Source: Peribacillus frigoritolerans_B
GTDB lineage: Bacteria > Bacillota > Bacilli > Bacillales > DSM-1321
Direction: 5' to 3'
Assembly (NCBI RefSeq): GCF_044762665.1
Contig: NZ_JBIWES010000011.1
Location: 1 to 64,000, forward strand
Length of the DNA stretch: 64,000 nucleotides
The notes beneath the pieces were generated by a model that made no database searches, was not told the origin of the DNA, and saw nothing but the letters and a program-made list of their open reading frames with translations. Of the stretch, positions 7,376-16,373 are shown piece after piece. Numbering within the stretch: position 1 is the first letter of the stretch; the number at the start of each line of letters is the position of its first letter. The translations under genes were made by a program, and so were the position numbers.

Positions 7376-7849
7376 ATACATTCACTCAATGAAATAAGTA
7401 ATCTGGGGATAACGGATATGATATATTTTAAATCACCGATAGATAATTGAAGGTGATCAATAGCGATTCCGGTTAGTTACGAAAATGATCGTTTTTCCTG
7501 AATTCATCAGTAGATGGTCAAAGAAAACTGATTCTGTAGGAATTGTATAAGGTGGTGATAAAGTTTTCATCGTTTGCGGGAAGTTGTTCGTATAGGCATA
7601 ATGCCTTGGGGGTATTACGGTATCTTGGTTTCCAAATGGATAATTTTGCAATGAATTATTCCACTCACTATAATGTAAGGTATGCCTTTTTTTACGGGCT
7701 GACACACATTTAAATGGATTCTTTGTAAAGACAAATAAAAAAAACAATACTAAAAAGCACAAACCATGATGGCTTGTACCTAACATGCTACAGCGATTTA
7801 GTTGATGAACTGAAGGAATTGAATCTATGTATGGTTGCCCATTATTCAT
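7376..7849 (-). pseudogene. DUF2642-like protein with a C-terminal frameshift
   Basis: An open frame of 130 codons starts at 7849 behind AAAGGAAA. Its last part (TIPTESVFFDHLL, then MNSGKTIIFVTN) looks like the start of a DUF2642 domain, a small domain of Bacillus spore-associated and YuzF-like proteins. The frame then stops after RNRY. Removing one base near 7469 continues as GIAIDHLQLSIGDLKYIIS, the expected second half of that domain. So a single-base indel probably breaks the gene; the 3' limit given is approximate. Residues 29-45 are hydrophobic and could span a membrane. Whether the whole N-terminal part is coding is uncertain. Confidence 0.45.
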
Positions 7850-7887
7850 TTATTTTCCTTTCCGTAAAGAAACCCTCGAGTTGGATA

Positions 7888-8526
7888 TTAATCGTATATT
7901 TTAATGGCTTGAACCACTTTTCCTAAAATACGGACTCTATCATTTTTGATGTTATAGGTTTTTTCTTCATAAAAAGGATCCGTGCTGCAGGGAGTGAGTG
8001 TGATGTTTTCTTCATTGATCTTCACTTTTTTGACTGTAGCATCGTGACCATTTACCAAGACCACACCAATTTTTCCGTTTTCGACGTAGGTTGTTTTTTC
8101 AACGAGAATCAATGATCCGTCTCTGAATTCTTTATTCATGCTATTGCCATTCACTCTAAGGAAAAAATATTCCTTATCCGATTTAAGCATCGAATTTAAT
8201 GTCGGCATATAGGCTTCTATATATTCGTTGGTGAAATTAGGCTCTCCAGCAGTGATATTTCCGTAGACACCAATTAATCTTACGTTCTTTTCGTTTAGGA
8301 ATTCCATTCCAGGATTATTTCTAACGATAGGTGCTCCTTCAATGAGGTGGGATAGCGGTATTTCAAAACAAGTGGACATCATGCTTAATTTATCCATTAA
8401 AGGTTTATTCCGTCCGGATTCCCAAGCTGATACTGCCGTAGGAGCCACTTTTAATATATTTGCCAAATCTTCTTGTGTCATTTTTCTTTCTTTTCTTAAC
8501 ATTTTGATCCGTTCACCAATGTGCAT
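7888..8526 (-). CDS. CI-like repressor: HTH_XRE plus S24 autopeptidase
   Basis: 212 residues. An N-terminal helix-turn-helix (about 5-60; MTQEDLANILKVAPTAVSAW) is fused to a LexA-type S24 domain (about 85-208). The self-cleavage site is Ala93-Gly94 (NITAGEP), with Ser129 (RVNGNSMNKEF) as nucleophile and Lys166/167 (DATVKKVK) as base. Such repressors hold prophage or mobile-element genes off until RecA filaments trigger cleavage. It is divergent from a Cro-size regulator across 136 bp containing repeated ACTTNAAGT sites. GAGGTG precedes the ATG. No phage structural genes are nearby, so it is a relic switch or a domesticated regulator. Confidence 0.9.
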   Translation of the reverse strand: MHIGERIKMLRKERKMTQEDLANILKVAPTAVSAWESGRNKPLMDKLSMMSTCFEIPLSHLIEGAPIVRNNPGMEFLNEKNVRLIGVYGNITAGEPNFTNEYIEAYMPTLNSMLKSDKEYFFLRVNGNSMNKEFRDGSLILVEKTTYVENGKIGVVLVNGHDATVKKVKINEENITLTPCSTDPFYEEKTYNIKNDRVRILGKVVQAIKIYD

Positions 8527-8541
8527 ATTTCTTCACCTCTT

Positions 8542-8626
8542 ACTTGAATATACACTATGAGTGAAAGCGAGTAAACTTAAAGTGCGTGAATTTTGCGAAA
8601 AAAATGTTGGTAACTATACTTCAAGT
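8542..8626. promoter_or_regulatory. candidate operators between the CI- and Cro-like genes
   Basis: ACTTAAAGT (8575-8583) and ACTTCAAGT (8618-8626) are near-palindromic and share the flank GTG-C/T-G. A partial third site, ACTTGAATA, begins at 8542. Spacing between the two full sites is 43 bases, about four helical turns. Both regulators may bind here. Confidence 0.45.
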
Positions 8627-8662
8627 GTGATATTATTTTTTTTAGATAGGGGGTGACAAGAT

Positions 8663-8887
8663 ATGACAAGCGTTAAGTTCACACTTAAACAAGCCAGGAA
8701 GTATAAAGGATTAACTCAAGATGAAATGGCTAAAGTGCTGAAGATGGCCAAGAGGACTTACATTGACTATGAGCAATATAAGATTCCTTTGAGAATCGAT
8801 AAGGCTTATTTATTTGCTGAATGTGTAGGATTCTCGATCGACGATATCATTTTTTTTGACCCTCAACTACACTTCAAATGTAGTTGA
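8663..8887 (+). CDS. Cro-like XRE-family transcriptional regulator
   Basis: 74 residues, essentially one XRE helix-turn-helix: FTLKQARKYKGLTQDEMAKV … TYIDYEQYKIPLRIDKAYLF. GGGGGTGA lies 8 bases before the ATG. It is transcribed away from the S24 repressor gene and sits where Cro stands in a lambdoid switch. Its 3' end contains CTACACTTCAAATGTAG, a perfect inverted repeat resembling the intergenic operator, so feedback on its own transcript is conceivable. There is no dimerisation domain beyond the HTH. Target genes other than this pair are not evident. Confidence 0.8.
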   Translation: MTSVKFTLKQARKYKGLTQDEMAKVLKMAKRTYIDYEQYKIPLRIDKAYLFAECVGFSIDDIIFFDPQLHFKCS

Positions 8888-8993
8888 AAGTTCAATTGTA
8901 CCAGCGTTTCTTCAACATGGTGGCGATTTGAATCCATGCACCCTAACTTCAATAAGACAAGATTCAAGTTATGATGGAAAGAAGGTGAACAAA

Positions 8994-9166
8994 GTGGAAA
9001 GGGAAATTAATTCTTTTGAAGTTTCATAGGATATGCTGCCATTAGCACATTTGTGAAATACGTGTTTGTAGTAAAAGGAGTAAAAATCCAAACTTCTTGG
9101 GAGTTCTTTAAAAAAGGGCCTGCAAATACTACTGAGGTCCCAATGAATGACAGCCAATTGCTGTGA
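8994..9166 (+). pseudogene. frameshifted small membrane protein
   Basis: GTG at 8994 with AGAAGGTGA upstream gives VEREINSFEVS and stops at TAG. Shifting frame at that point reads FIGYAAISTFVKYVFVVKG, then VKIQTSWEFFKKGPANTTEV, and ends NDSQLL-stop. Total length 173 bases fits one lost or gained base in a ~58-residue protein with one membrane segment. Family not recognised. It follows the Cro-like gene in the same direction and may have been co-transcribed with it. Confidence 0.4.
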
Positions 9167-9574
9167 AAGAAATTTATTTACTTAATGTATAGGACGGACT
9201 TCAAAACACCATGAATAGGAGCAATTGGACAATGGCAAATTCAAAGGAAAAAGTTAATCTGGATGAACAAGCCTTATCCTTTGCAGGATAAGGGCTTGTT
9301 CTTTTTTTTCTTGAATTGTGCATTCCGATTTCCTCCCTAAGTACGTCTTCCTTAAATGAAAAGATCTCATACATAAATGAATTGAAGGCAAATCTTCATA
9401 CTTTATCTCCATTTTCAATGAAATTTCTTCTAGTTTTTTTCTCCCATCTTTATGAGGATAGCAGGTAATGGTATGCAAAAGTACAATTATATACTAATGA
9501 AGGGATGGGAAGGAGGGCATTGATAATTGGATGGGTTCGAAAAATATTCCACATGATATTGGAGGAGATAACAA
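9167..9574. other. intergenic region
   Basis: Apart from a strong terminator (9265-9311) I see no supported gene. A 19-codon frame (ATG 9232, MANSKEKVNLDEQ…) with an AGGAG 11 bases upstream runs into that terminator. It could be a peptide or chance. Confidence 0.4.
9265..9311 (+). terminator. rho-independent terminator
   Basis: GAACAAGCCTTATCC pairs with GGATAAGGGCTTGTTC around a 6-base loop, followed by eight T residues. Confidence 0.9.
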
Positions 9575-11167
9575 TTGAAAAGGAATGTAATCAATTATGT
9601 CGTTTTTCTTGTCCTCATTCTAACCATATTAATTATGGCTAAGCCAGACATTTCCTCAGCAGGAAAATTGAAGCCCCCCTCCGAAACTTTCAGTCCAGGG
9701 GATTGGTTTCTTGGAAGTATTCCTCCCAATCTTGATACAAAGAAACCACCGATCGTGTTTGTTCAAGGGAAAAACGGCAGTTCAACCAGCTGGTACGGTG
9801 AAACGGAATATCATGGTGTCAATGATATGTATACCAAAGCGTATGAAGCAGGCTACCAAACGGTTTTTGTTCAGCTTCATGACTCAGCTGGAAATGGATC
9901 AGTGAGCCAATATGCTAATGGAAGGCTTTTAGCTCAAATGCTTTCAGAAATCAGTAACCATTTCGGGGGCGAAAAAGTAAATATTATAGCTCACAGCAAA
10001 GGGGGCCCAGACACCCAAGCGGCTCTAGTACACTATGGAGCACACCAATATGTTGGACGGGTGATTACTTTAGCTTCCCCTCATCATGGTTCTCATCTAG
10101 CTGATTTGGCTTATAGCTGGTATGCGGGCTGGCTTGGTTCCTTATTAGGTCAAAAAGATGAGGGAACTTATTCTTTACAGGTTGGTAAAATGGCCGAATT
10201 TCGTTCTGTCACGGATAACCATGTTAACTCTCGTAAAAACTTATATTTCACTGTAGCTGGTATGAACAGAGGCCCAGTACTATCAGCCTTATCAATGGGT
10301 GGGCAATATTTATCTTCATATGGGGAAAATGATGGACTAGTCAATGTATGGAGTACAAAAATACCCTATGCAACACATTTATTTACGGATCCCAACTTTG
10401 ATCACGACAATATTCGAGTTGGCTCAGCTGTATTTTCAAGAATTGAACCCTATTTAAGAAGCACTTCAACCGCTGGGATTCCTGAATATAATGTCAATTA
10501 TAAAGAACGGGTTGAAGATGATGTCATTACAACCGCACTTGCTCAAACCGTTCTAGGTGATGTCCTGAAACAAAATGTCTGGGTCGAACAAAGCTTCCAT
10601 GTAAATGAAGCGGCCCCAGGTAATATAAGCATATATACAGCCTCAAATGATGTGGAGGTTGAGTTGATTTCTCCATCCAATAAAAAGTATTCACCGTCCT
10701 TAAAGGTCCATTCAGCCAAAAAGGAAACCTCCTTTTTTAATGGTGCAACCATCCAGTCATTCTATAGAAATAACCTTGAAATTGGTGACTGGAAAGTACG
10801 AATGAAGACTAAATCACCAAAAGACGCCTACTTGTTCACAGCACAATTTAATGAAAAGAATCCCATTACATTTAGTATGGCCGGTAAAGTTAAGCAAAAA
10901 GATGCAAAGTTTTTAATAAAGAATCCAATGAATGGTAAAAAAAGACCAATCAGCACAACATTTTTGGTTCATCTGATAGATGAAACCGGTAATGAAATTA
11001 GTGAAAAAAACTCAATTAAGGTAATGGATACTGAAAATTTTACTGGTACCTTTCCAGAAGTACCTAAGTCAGGTGTTTATAATGTAACAATAGATGTCAA
11101 GGAAAAAAATGTGGATGGTACTGAAAGGACCCGGACGCTGATTCGTTCGGTCTATATTGAGAAATAG
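9575..11167 (+). CDS. secreted lipase/esterase, alpha/beta hydrolase fold
   Basis: 530 residues from TTG 9575, with GGAGGAG 7 bases upstream. An N-terminal signal peptide (KR, then about 20 hydrophobic residues, cleavage near ISSAGK) predicts export. Residues about 58-300 form the lipase domain: PPIVFVQGKNGSS is the oxyanion region, and NIIAHSKGGPDTQAAL carries nucleophile Ser141. LASPHHGSHLADLAYSW is typical of bacterial triacylglycerol lipases. The acid and histidine probably lie near NDGLVN and DHDNI. Residues 320-530 are beta-rich and may be a substrate- or surface-binding region. Likely substrate: lipid or polyester esters. Confidence 0.85.
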   Translation: MKRNVINYVVFLVLILTILIMAKPDISSAGKLKPPSETFSPGDWFLGSIPPNLDTKKPPIVFVQGKNGSSTSWYGETEYHGVNDMYTKAYEAGYQTVFVQLHDSAGNGSVSQYANGRLLAQMLSEISNHFGGEKVNIIAHSKGGPDTQAALVHYGAHQYVGRVITLASPHHGSHLADLAYSWYAGWLGSLLGQKDEGTYSLQVGKMAEFRSVTDNHVNSRKNLYFTVAGMNRGPVLSALSMGGQYLSSYGENDGLVNVWSTKIPYATHLFTDPNFDHDNIRVGSAVFSRIEPYLRSTSTAGIPEYNVNYKERVEDDVITTALAQTVLGDVLKQNVWVEQSFHVNEAAPGNISIYTASNDVEVELISPSNKKYSPSLKVHSAKKETSFFNGATIQSFYRNNLEIGDWKVRMKTKSPKDAYLFTAQFNEKNPITFSMAGKVKQKDAKFLIKNPMNGKKRPISTTFLVHLIDETGNEISEKNSIKVMDTENFTGTFPEVPKSGVYNVTIDVKEKNVDGTERTRTLIRSVYIEK

Positions 11168-11170
11168 CGA

Positions 11171-11203
11171 AATGCCTTCTCTTAATTGAGAAGGCATTTT
11201 TTG
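11171..11203 (+). terminator. terminator after the lipase
   Basis: AATGCCTTCTC-TTAATT-GAGAAGGCATTTTTT. Confidence 0.9.
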
Positions 11204-11756
11204 GGGATGAAAAATGAGGGAGGTGCGATATGTTAGGGTTAACTAGGGTGATGGTAATTACGCAAATGGAAACAGCTTATAGAAGTATTTATATAACGGT
11301 TGTTAGATGGATATATTTAAAAATTGGTTCCCTGGAAATTATGCATAGCAATCAGAGATCTAACGAGCAAAGAAACAGCCATTTAGAAAATTGCTCATTA
11401 TGCCCAGAAAAAATTAACAGGGCATATTGTGAAAAAGGGGTTTTTGTTTTCAACTCTTGCAAATTTCTCAACAAGTGCAGATTCAACAGTGGAATGGCTG
11501 AGGCGATCTTAACTTTATTAAAGTGAACCAATGATTAAGAGTGAAGAAATTTAATGGGAGGGGGATTTTAACCCACTCTTTTTTTATTTCGATGAGCTTT
11601 TTCAAAAGTACATATTACCAGAAAGGCGCTTGTATAACTTTCATCCGTTATAAAGGATGTTTAAATTTCCACGAAAACTTGATTCTATTAAAAAATTTTC
11701 AATATCTACTCTTCCATATGCATATTGAGAGAATAAGGTACATAAATTTAAACAAA
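11204..11756. other. intergenic region with a doubtful 98-codon frame
   Basis: An ATG at 11230 has GGAGGTG in a good position and is open for 98 codons. The product has a mixed, low-complexity composition and resembles nothing I know. Another frame (from about 11310) also reads as possible gene debris. I do not support a functional gene here. Confidence 0.35.
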
Positions 11757-11784
11757 CAAAAAAAGCGCGGAAAGCGCTTTTAGT
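11757..11784 (-). terminator. lexA terminator overlapping the gene end
   Basis: On the minus strand AAAGCGC-TTTCC-GCGCTTT followed by a T-run. It starts at the last codons of lexA. Confidence 0.8.
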
Positions 11785-12403
11785 GTATTTGTCTATATAA
11801 GCCTATTACTTTTCCAAGAATCGAAACATCTCGTAAAATAATTGGTTCCATATTTGAGTTCTCAGGCTGAAGTCTTATGTAATCCGGTTCCTTAAAGAAT
11901 CGTTTTACAGTGGCTTCATCATCTTCCGTCATCGCCACGACGATATCTCCATTATTGGCACTGCTTTGTTGTTTCACAATGACATAATCTCCATCATGAA
12001 TTCCTGCTTCGATCATACTTTCACCCATGATTTCCAGCATGAATACATGGTCATCATGTGGAACCATGCTTTCGGGAAGCGGAAAGTATTCTTCAATGTT
12101 CTCAATGGCCGTTATCGGCATGCCCGCTGTTACTTTTCCAAGTAACGGCACGTTCACGACATTGGCTTTGGGAATATTGTTCGCTTCCTCCAAATTCATT
12201 ATTTCAATGGCTCTTGGCTTAGTTGGGTCACGTCTAATAAGGCCTTTACTTTCCAGGCGGGATAAATGCCCGTGAACTGTTGAACTTGATGCAAGTCCCA
12301 CTGCTTCGCCAATCTCCCGTACGGAAGGTGGATAACCTTTTTGGCGGACCTCTTCTTTAATGAAATCAAGAATATCTTGCTGCCGTTTTGATAGTTTTGT
12401 CAT
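11780..12403 (-). CDS. lexA: LexA, SOS repressor
   Basis: 207 residues, the usual Bacillus length. Residues 1-65 are the winged helix (MTKLSKRQQDILDFI … GYPPSVREIGEAVGLASSS). Residues 75-207 are the S24 autopeptidase with cleavage site Ala93-Gly94 (KVTAGMP), nucleophile Ser129 (MGESMIEAG) and general base Lys167 (EATVKRFF). LexA binds CGAAC-N4-GTTCG boxes and is cleaved with RecA help after DNA damage. Three such boxes lie between lexA and yneA, so it controls itself and the yneA operon. AGGTG precedes the ATG. Confidence 0.97.
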   Translation of the reverse strand: MTKLSKRQQDILDFIKEEVRQKGYPPSVREIGEAVGLASSSTVHGHLSRLESKGLIRRDPTKPRAIEIMNLEEANNIPKANVVNVPLLGKVTAGMPITAIENIEEYFPLPESMVPHDDHVFMLEIMGESMIEAGIHDGDYVIVKQQSSANNGDIVVAMTEDDEATVKRFFKEPDYIRLQPENSNMEPIILRDVSILGKVIGLYRQIH

Positions 12404-12461
12404 TTGTGCACCTCTTCCCCAATGTTCTTTGCTACATTATAGCATGGCGCCCAACTCTATA

Positions 12462-12542
12462 CAAACATAAGTTCGAATTTTGTTGTTGACTGAAACAAAC
12501 GTTCGTATTATAATTTGACCATAACATACGAACGAACATTCG
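12462..12542. promoter_or_regulatory. three LexA (SOS) boxes between lexA and yneA
   Basis: CAAACATAAGTTCG (12462-12475), GAAACAAACGTTCG (12492-12505) and CGAACGAACATTCG (12529-12542) each match the Bacillus SOS consensus CGAAC-N4-GTTCG with one or two changes. They cover both divergent promoters, as in the lexA-yneA region of Bacillus subtilis. Confidence 0.8.
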
Positions 12543-12558
12543 CTTTGGAGGGATAATT

Positions 12559-12870
12559 ATGAAAAAATTATACAAAAATTATATTTATACGATTCTATTA
12601 GCGGGATCAGTATTCATCTTTTCAATTTTATTCTCTTGTACACTGAACAATGATCAAAAAAAAGATTTCCTTTCTATAGAAGTAAGTGAAGGTGATACCC
12701 TATGGGGAATTGCCGAAGAATATGAAGAATCGAATTTGACAAAAAAAGAATTCATTGGTTGGATAGAAGAGCATAATGGAGTCAGGGCGGATTCGATAAA
12801 ACCTGGTCAAGTCATTGTCATACCGGTTAAAGGGGAAGAACTTGTCCAGAATTTGGCCAGTGATCAGTAA
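12559..12870 (+). CDS. yneA: YneA, SOS-induced cell division suppressor
   Basis: 103 residues. One N-terminal membrane segment (about 10-28, TILLAGSVFIFSILFS) is followed by an extracellular LysM module (about 40-92: VSEGDTLWGIAEEYEESN … IKPGQVIVIPV). YneA is made after DNA damage and delays septation from outside the membrane. Gene position next to lexA, the boxes upstream and the domain order all agree. GGAGGG lies 7 bases before the ATG. First gene of a yneA-yneB-ynzC operon. Confidence 0.93.
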   Translation: MKKLYKNYIYTILLAGSVFIFSILFSCTLNNDQKKDFLSIEVSEGDTLWGIAEEYEESNLTKKEFIGWIEEHNGVRADSIKPGQVIVIPVKGEELVQNLASDQ

Positions 12871-12889
12871 GTAGTGAAGGTAGGGTATT

Positions 12890-13546
12890 ATGAAGGCGGT
12901 AATCTATTGTAGGGTCAGCACCGAAAAAGAGTCACAGGAAACATCATTGGCAAGGCAGGAAGATGAATTGGTCAAATTGGCTGAAAAGATGGATGTGGAA
13001 GTTATCTCCATTATAAAAGAACAGGCAAGTGGTTATGAGTTGAATCGGGATGGCATTTTTGACATGCTCGAACTATTTAAAACCAAAGAAGCTGAAGTTC
13101 TATTAATCCAGGACGAAACAAGACTGGGAAGAGGGAATGCCAAAATAGCCCTATTCCATGTCATCCTTAAAGAAAATGTGAAAATTTATACGCTCTCACA
13201 CGATGGGGAGCTGGAGTTATCGGATTCGGATGCCATGGTCATCCAGATAGTCGGCATTGTAGAAGAATATCAAAGGAAACTACATAATCTTAAAATAAAG
13301 CGCGGAATGATAAGAGCCGTTGAAAAAGGGTACCGTCCTCAAAAAAATCTTCAGAATCAAAGGAATTCCACTGGAAGGGACCGTATGGAGATTCCTATTG
13401 AAGAGATTATTAAACTTCGTGCCAATGGGTTGACATTCTCAGAAATCGCAGCCACATTAAGGGGCTTTGGATACAATGTATCTAAGGCTACTGTGAACAG
13501 GCGTTATCTCGAACATCAAATGAATACAAAGGAAAGTAAATCATAG
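12890..13546 (+). CDS. yneB: YneB, small serine recombinase/resolvase
   Basis: 218 residues. An N-terminal resolvase domain (about 1-140) begins MKAVIYCRVSTEKESQETS, with Ser10 as nucleophile and Arg8 nearby; the second arginine cluster is DETRLGRGN. The C-terminal part (about 160-210) looks like a Hin-type helix-turn-helix (LRANGLTFSEIAATLRGFGY). It lies 19 bases after yneA in the LexA-controlled operon. The conserved chromosomal place argues for a housekeeping SOS role rather than a transposon. Its recombination site is not known to me and none is visible here. Confidence 0.92.
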   Translation: MKAVIYCRVSTEKESQETSLARQEDELVKLAEKMDVEVISIIKEQASGYELNRDGIFDMLELFKTKEAEVLLIQDETRLGRGNAKIALFHVILKENVKIYTLSHDGELELSDSDAMVIQIVGIVEEYQRKLHNLKIKRGMIRAVEKGYRPQKNLQNQRNSTGRDRMEIPIEEIIKLRANGLTFSEIAATLRGFGYNVSKATVNRRYLEHQMNTKESKS

Positions 13547-13611
13547 AACTTGTAATTTCGCTTTTTTTTTAATACCATGACAATATCCGCAGAATATGAA
13601 GGAGCGAGATT

Positions 13612-13845
13612 ATGTTATCAAAAGAAAAAATAGCCCGTATAAATGAACTTTCTAAAAAGGCAAAGGCCGAAGGTTTGACGGAAGTTGAGGCGAAAGAGCA
13701 AACCCAATTGAGAAGTGAATATTTGGAAACATTCAGAAAGTCCATGTCCGATACTTTGGAGCATGTGAAAGTCGTGGATCCAGAGGGTAATGACGTCACT
13801 CCTCAAAAGATAAAAAATATAAAAGAAAAAAGAAATTTACATTAA
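13612..13845 (+). CDS. ynzC: YnzC, DUF896 protein
   Basis: 77 residues, the normal size. DUF896 signature: LSKEKIARINELSKKAKAEG, then LTEVEAKEQTQLRSEYLETF. The N-terminal half folds as a two-helix hairpin in known structures, and the C-terminus is charged and probably flexible. AAGGAGCGAG lies 6 bases before the ATG. Third gene of the yneA operon. Molecular function is not established; it is SOS-induced by context. Confidence 0.93.
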   Translation: MLSKEKIARINELSKKAKAEGLTEVEAKEQTQLRSEYLETFRKSMSDTLEHVKVVDPEGNDVTPQKIKNIKEKRNLH

Positions 13846-13927
13846 TGCTTGGATTCTTCTGATGGAACATTCATTAGAGGATTCTTTGGCATTTTGGAGT
13901 AAAAAGAGAGTGCATTCATGTATGTAT

Positions 13928-13964
13928 TCTCCTATTTAGTTTAATCTAAATAGGAGACTTCTTA
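13928..13964 (+). terminator. terminator after the yneA operon
   Basis: Perfect 12-bp arms TCTCCTATTTAG/CTAAATAGGAGA, with a modest T-rich tail. Confidence 0.7.
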
Positions 13965-14072
13965 TTCCTAGAAAATTGTAATATTGGGGTATTAAATAGT
14001 GATTTTAGTTGTGATATTATGCTTGTCACTATAATATAAAGAGGTACATTACAGGAAGGGATGTTTTACGAT

Positions 14073-16076
14073 ATGTTAGATAAATTAGATGCACTTTCTA
14101 TCAATACGATTCGTACATTGTCGATTGATGCAATTGAAAAGGCTAATTCAGGCCATCCAGGTATGCCGATGGGTGCAGCGCCGATGGCGTATAAACTATG
14201 GACCGAATATATGAACCATAACCCGAAAAATCCTGATTGGTTTAATAGAGATCGCTTTGTTCTTTCAGCTGGTCATGGGTCTATGCTGTTATACAGCCTT
14301 CTTCATTTATCGGGATATGGCTTATCTATCGATGATTTGAAAAGCTTCCGCCAATGGGGCAGTAAAACTCCAGGACATCCTGAATACGGACATACGGCTG
14401 GTGTAGATGCAACTACTGGGCCGCTTGGACAAGGTATCGCAATGGCAGTCGGAATGGCAATGGCAGAACGTCATTTGGCAGAAAGCTATAACCGAGATTC
14501 TTATAATGTTGTCGATCATTATACATATAGCATTTGTGGAGATGGAGATTTAATGGAAGGTGTTTCTGCAGAAGCCGCTTCATTAGCTGGACATCTACAA
14601 CTCGGAAGACTTGTTGTTTTATATGATTCTAATGATATTTCCCTTGACGGCGACTTAAGTCAATCATTTAGTGAAAGCGTAGCGGACCGGTTCAAATCTT
14701 ATGGATGGCAATATATTCGCGTTGAGGATGGGAACGATCTTCAGGAAATTGCTAAAGCGATTGAAGAAGCGAAAACCGACGATGCACGCCCAACATTAAT
14801 AGAAGTGAAAACGGTTATTGGTTACGGTTCACCAAATCGTTCAGGTAAATCTGCTGTTCACGGCGCTCCGCTTGGTGCAGATGAGCTGAAATTGACAAAA
14901 GAAGCATACAAATGGACATTCGAAGAGGACTTCCATGTACCTGAAGAAGTGTATTCACACTTCAATGAAGCTGTTGTTGATGCAGGAGCTCAAAAAGAAG
15001 AAGCGTGGAATGAATTGTTTAAAAATTACAAAGAAGCTCATCCTGAGTTAGCACAGCAATTGGAACTTGCCATCAAAGGTGAACTGCCTGCTGAGTGGGA
15101 TCAGGAAATTCCAGTCTATGAAGAAGGTAAGACATTAGCTTCCCGTGCTTCAAGTGGTGAAGTACTGAATGCGATCGCCAAAAAGGTCCCTAGCTTCATT
15201 GGGGGTTCTGCGGATTTAGCTGGATCTAATAATACTGCCATCAAAGGTGAGACAGATCTATTACCTGGTAATTACAGTGGCCGTAATATATGGTTCGGTG
15301 TACGTGAGTTCGCTATGGGTGCGGCTTTAAATGGTATGGCACTTCATGGTGGATTAAAAGTCTATGGAGGAACATTCTTCGTATTCTCTGATTATCTACG
15401 TCCTGCCATAAGAATGGCAGCACTAATGGGACTGCCTGTTAATTATGTGTTCACTCATGACAGCATTGCTGTAGGGGAAGACGGACCGACTCATGAGCCA
15501 ATCGAACAATTGGCATCATTGCGCGCAATGCCTAACCTAGGTGTAATCCGTCCAGCTGATGGCAATGAAACGGCAGCAGCCTGGAAAGTGGCTATGGAGT
15601 CTACAAATAAACCAACTGCTCTTGTACTGACTCGTCAAGGGTTGCCAACTATAAAAGGTACTTCCGAAACAGCGTATGAAGGTGTTTCAAAAGGTGCTTA
15701 CATCATCTCTGCTTCAAAGAAAGAAGTAGCCGATGCATTGCTTCTTGCAACTGGTTCCGAAGTGAACTTGGCTGTGGAAGCACAGAAAGCTTTAGCGAAC
15801 GAAGGAATTGATGTTTCGGTAATCAGCATGCCATCATGGGATCGATTTGAAACTCAATCTAAAGAATATAAACAAAGCGTAATCAATCCGGCAGTGAAAA
15901 AACGTTTAGCTATCGAAGTGGCTTCACCGTTTGGCTGGGATCGTTATGCAGGTGATGAGGGTGAAATATTGGCCATCAATCATTTTGGAGCTTCTGCACC
16001 AGGCGGTAAAATCATGGAGGAATTCGGTTTCACTGTAGAAAATGTAGTTGCTCGTGTTAAGGAAATGCTTAAATAA
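14073..16076 (+). CDS. tkt: transketolase
   Basis: 667 residues from ATG 14073. The upstream ATG at 14061 lies against the AGGAAGGG site, so the later start fits spacing and family better. Transketolase moves two-carbon units between sugar phosphates in the pentose phosphate pathway, using thiamine diphosphate. Visible motifs: ANSGHPGMPMGAAPMA near the start, the ThDP/Mg motif GDGDLMEG (about 155-162) continuing to ValLYDSND, the family signature HDSIAVGEDGPTHEP in the Pyr domain (about 470), and a C-terminal domain. Cytoplasmic dimer. Preceded by a terminator and followed by one, so it is a single-gene unit. Confidence 0.97.
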   Translation: MLDKLDALSINTIRTLSIDAIEKANSGHPGMPMGAAPMAYKLWTEYMNHNPKNPDWFNRDRFVLSAGHGSMLLYSLLHLSGYGLSIDDLKSFRQWGSKTPGHPEYGHTAGVDATTGPLGQGIAMAVGMAMAERHLAESYNRDSYNVVDHYTYSICGDGDLMEGVSAEAASLAGHLQLGRLVVLYDSNDISLDGDLSQSFSESVADRFKSYGWQYIRVEDGNDLQEIAKAIEEAKTDDARPTLIEVKTVIGYGSPNRSGKSAVHGAPLGADELKLTKEAYKWTFEEDFHVPEEVYSHFNEAVVDAGAQKEEAWNELFKNYKEAHPELAQQLELAIKGELPAEWDQEIPVYEEGKTLASRASSGEVLNAIAKKVPSFIGGSADLAGSNNTAIKGETDLLPGNYSGRNIWFGVREFAMGAALNGMALHGGLKVYGGTFFVFSDYLRPAIRMAALMGLPVNYVFTHDSIAVGEDGPTHEPIEQLASLRAMPNLGVIRPADGNETAAAWKVAMESTNKPTALVLTRQGLPTIKGTSETAYEGVSKGAYIISASKKEVADALLLATGSEVNLAVEAQKALANEGIDVSVISMPSWDRFETQSKEYKQSVINPAVKKRLAIEVASPFGWDRYAGDEGEILAINHFGASAPGGKIMEEFGFTVENVVARVKEMLK

Positions 16077-16087
16077 CGGTAATGCGG

Positions 16088-16121
16088 AACTGACACCAAC
16101 TAGATTGGTGTCAGTTTTTTT
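16088..16121 (+). terminator. tkt terminator
   Basis: AACTGACACCAA-CTAGA-TTGGTGTCAGTT followed by T-run; a perfect 12-bp stem. Confidence 0.95.
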
Positions 16122-16373
16122 ATCAAAAACAATTCTATTTTATATTGAAAGTGCTCATATTCTAAAGCAAATCTTCCATTCGACAAAAAAAGAAGAAAAT
16201 TTCTCCAGCAAACAACATATCTTTTTAGTTTGTCAATATATAATGAGAATAAATAAATTTCGTTTAAATGTGTCAGTTAAAGGGGAAAGTCATCAATGGT
16301 GGAAAATAGTGGAGAGGGTCCTGGTGGTAAGATGTTTTCGTGACAAAATAGGAAAGCTAGGAGGCATTGGCTG

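Noticed and set aside
11230..11783. Two plus-strand frames of 98 and 80 codons
   Set aside because: Unusual composition and no recognisable family; the second ends inside the lexA terminator. Only a good ribosome site supports the first, which is not enough.
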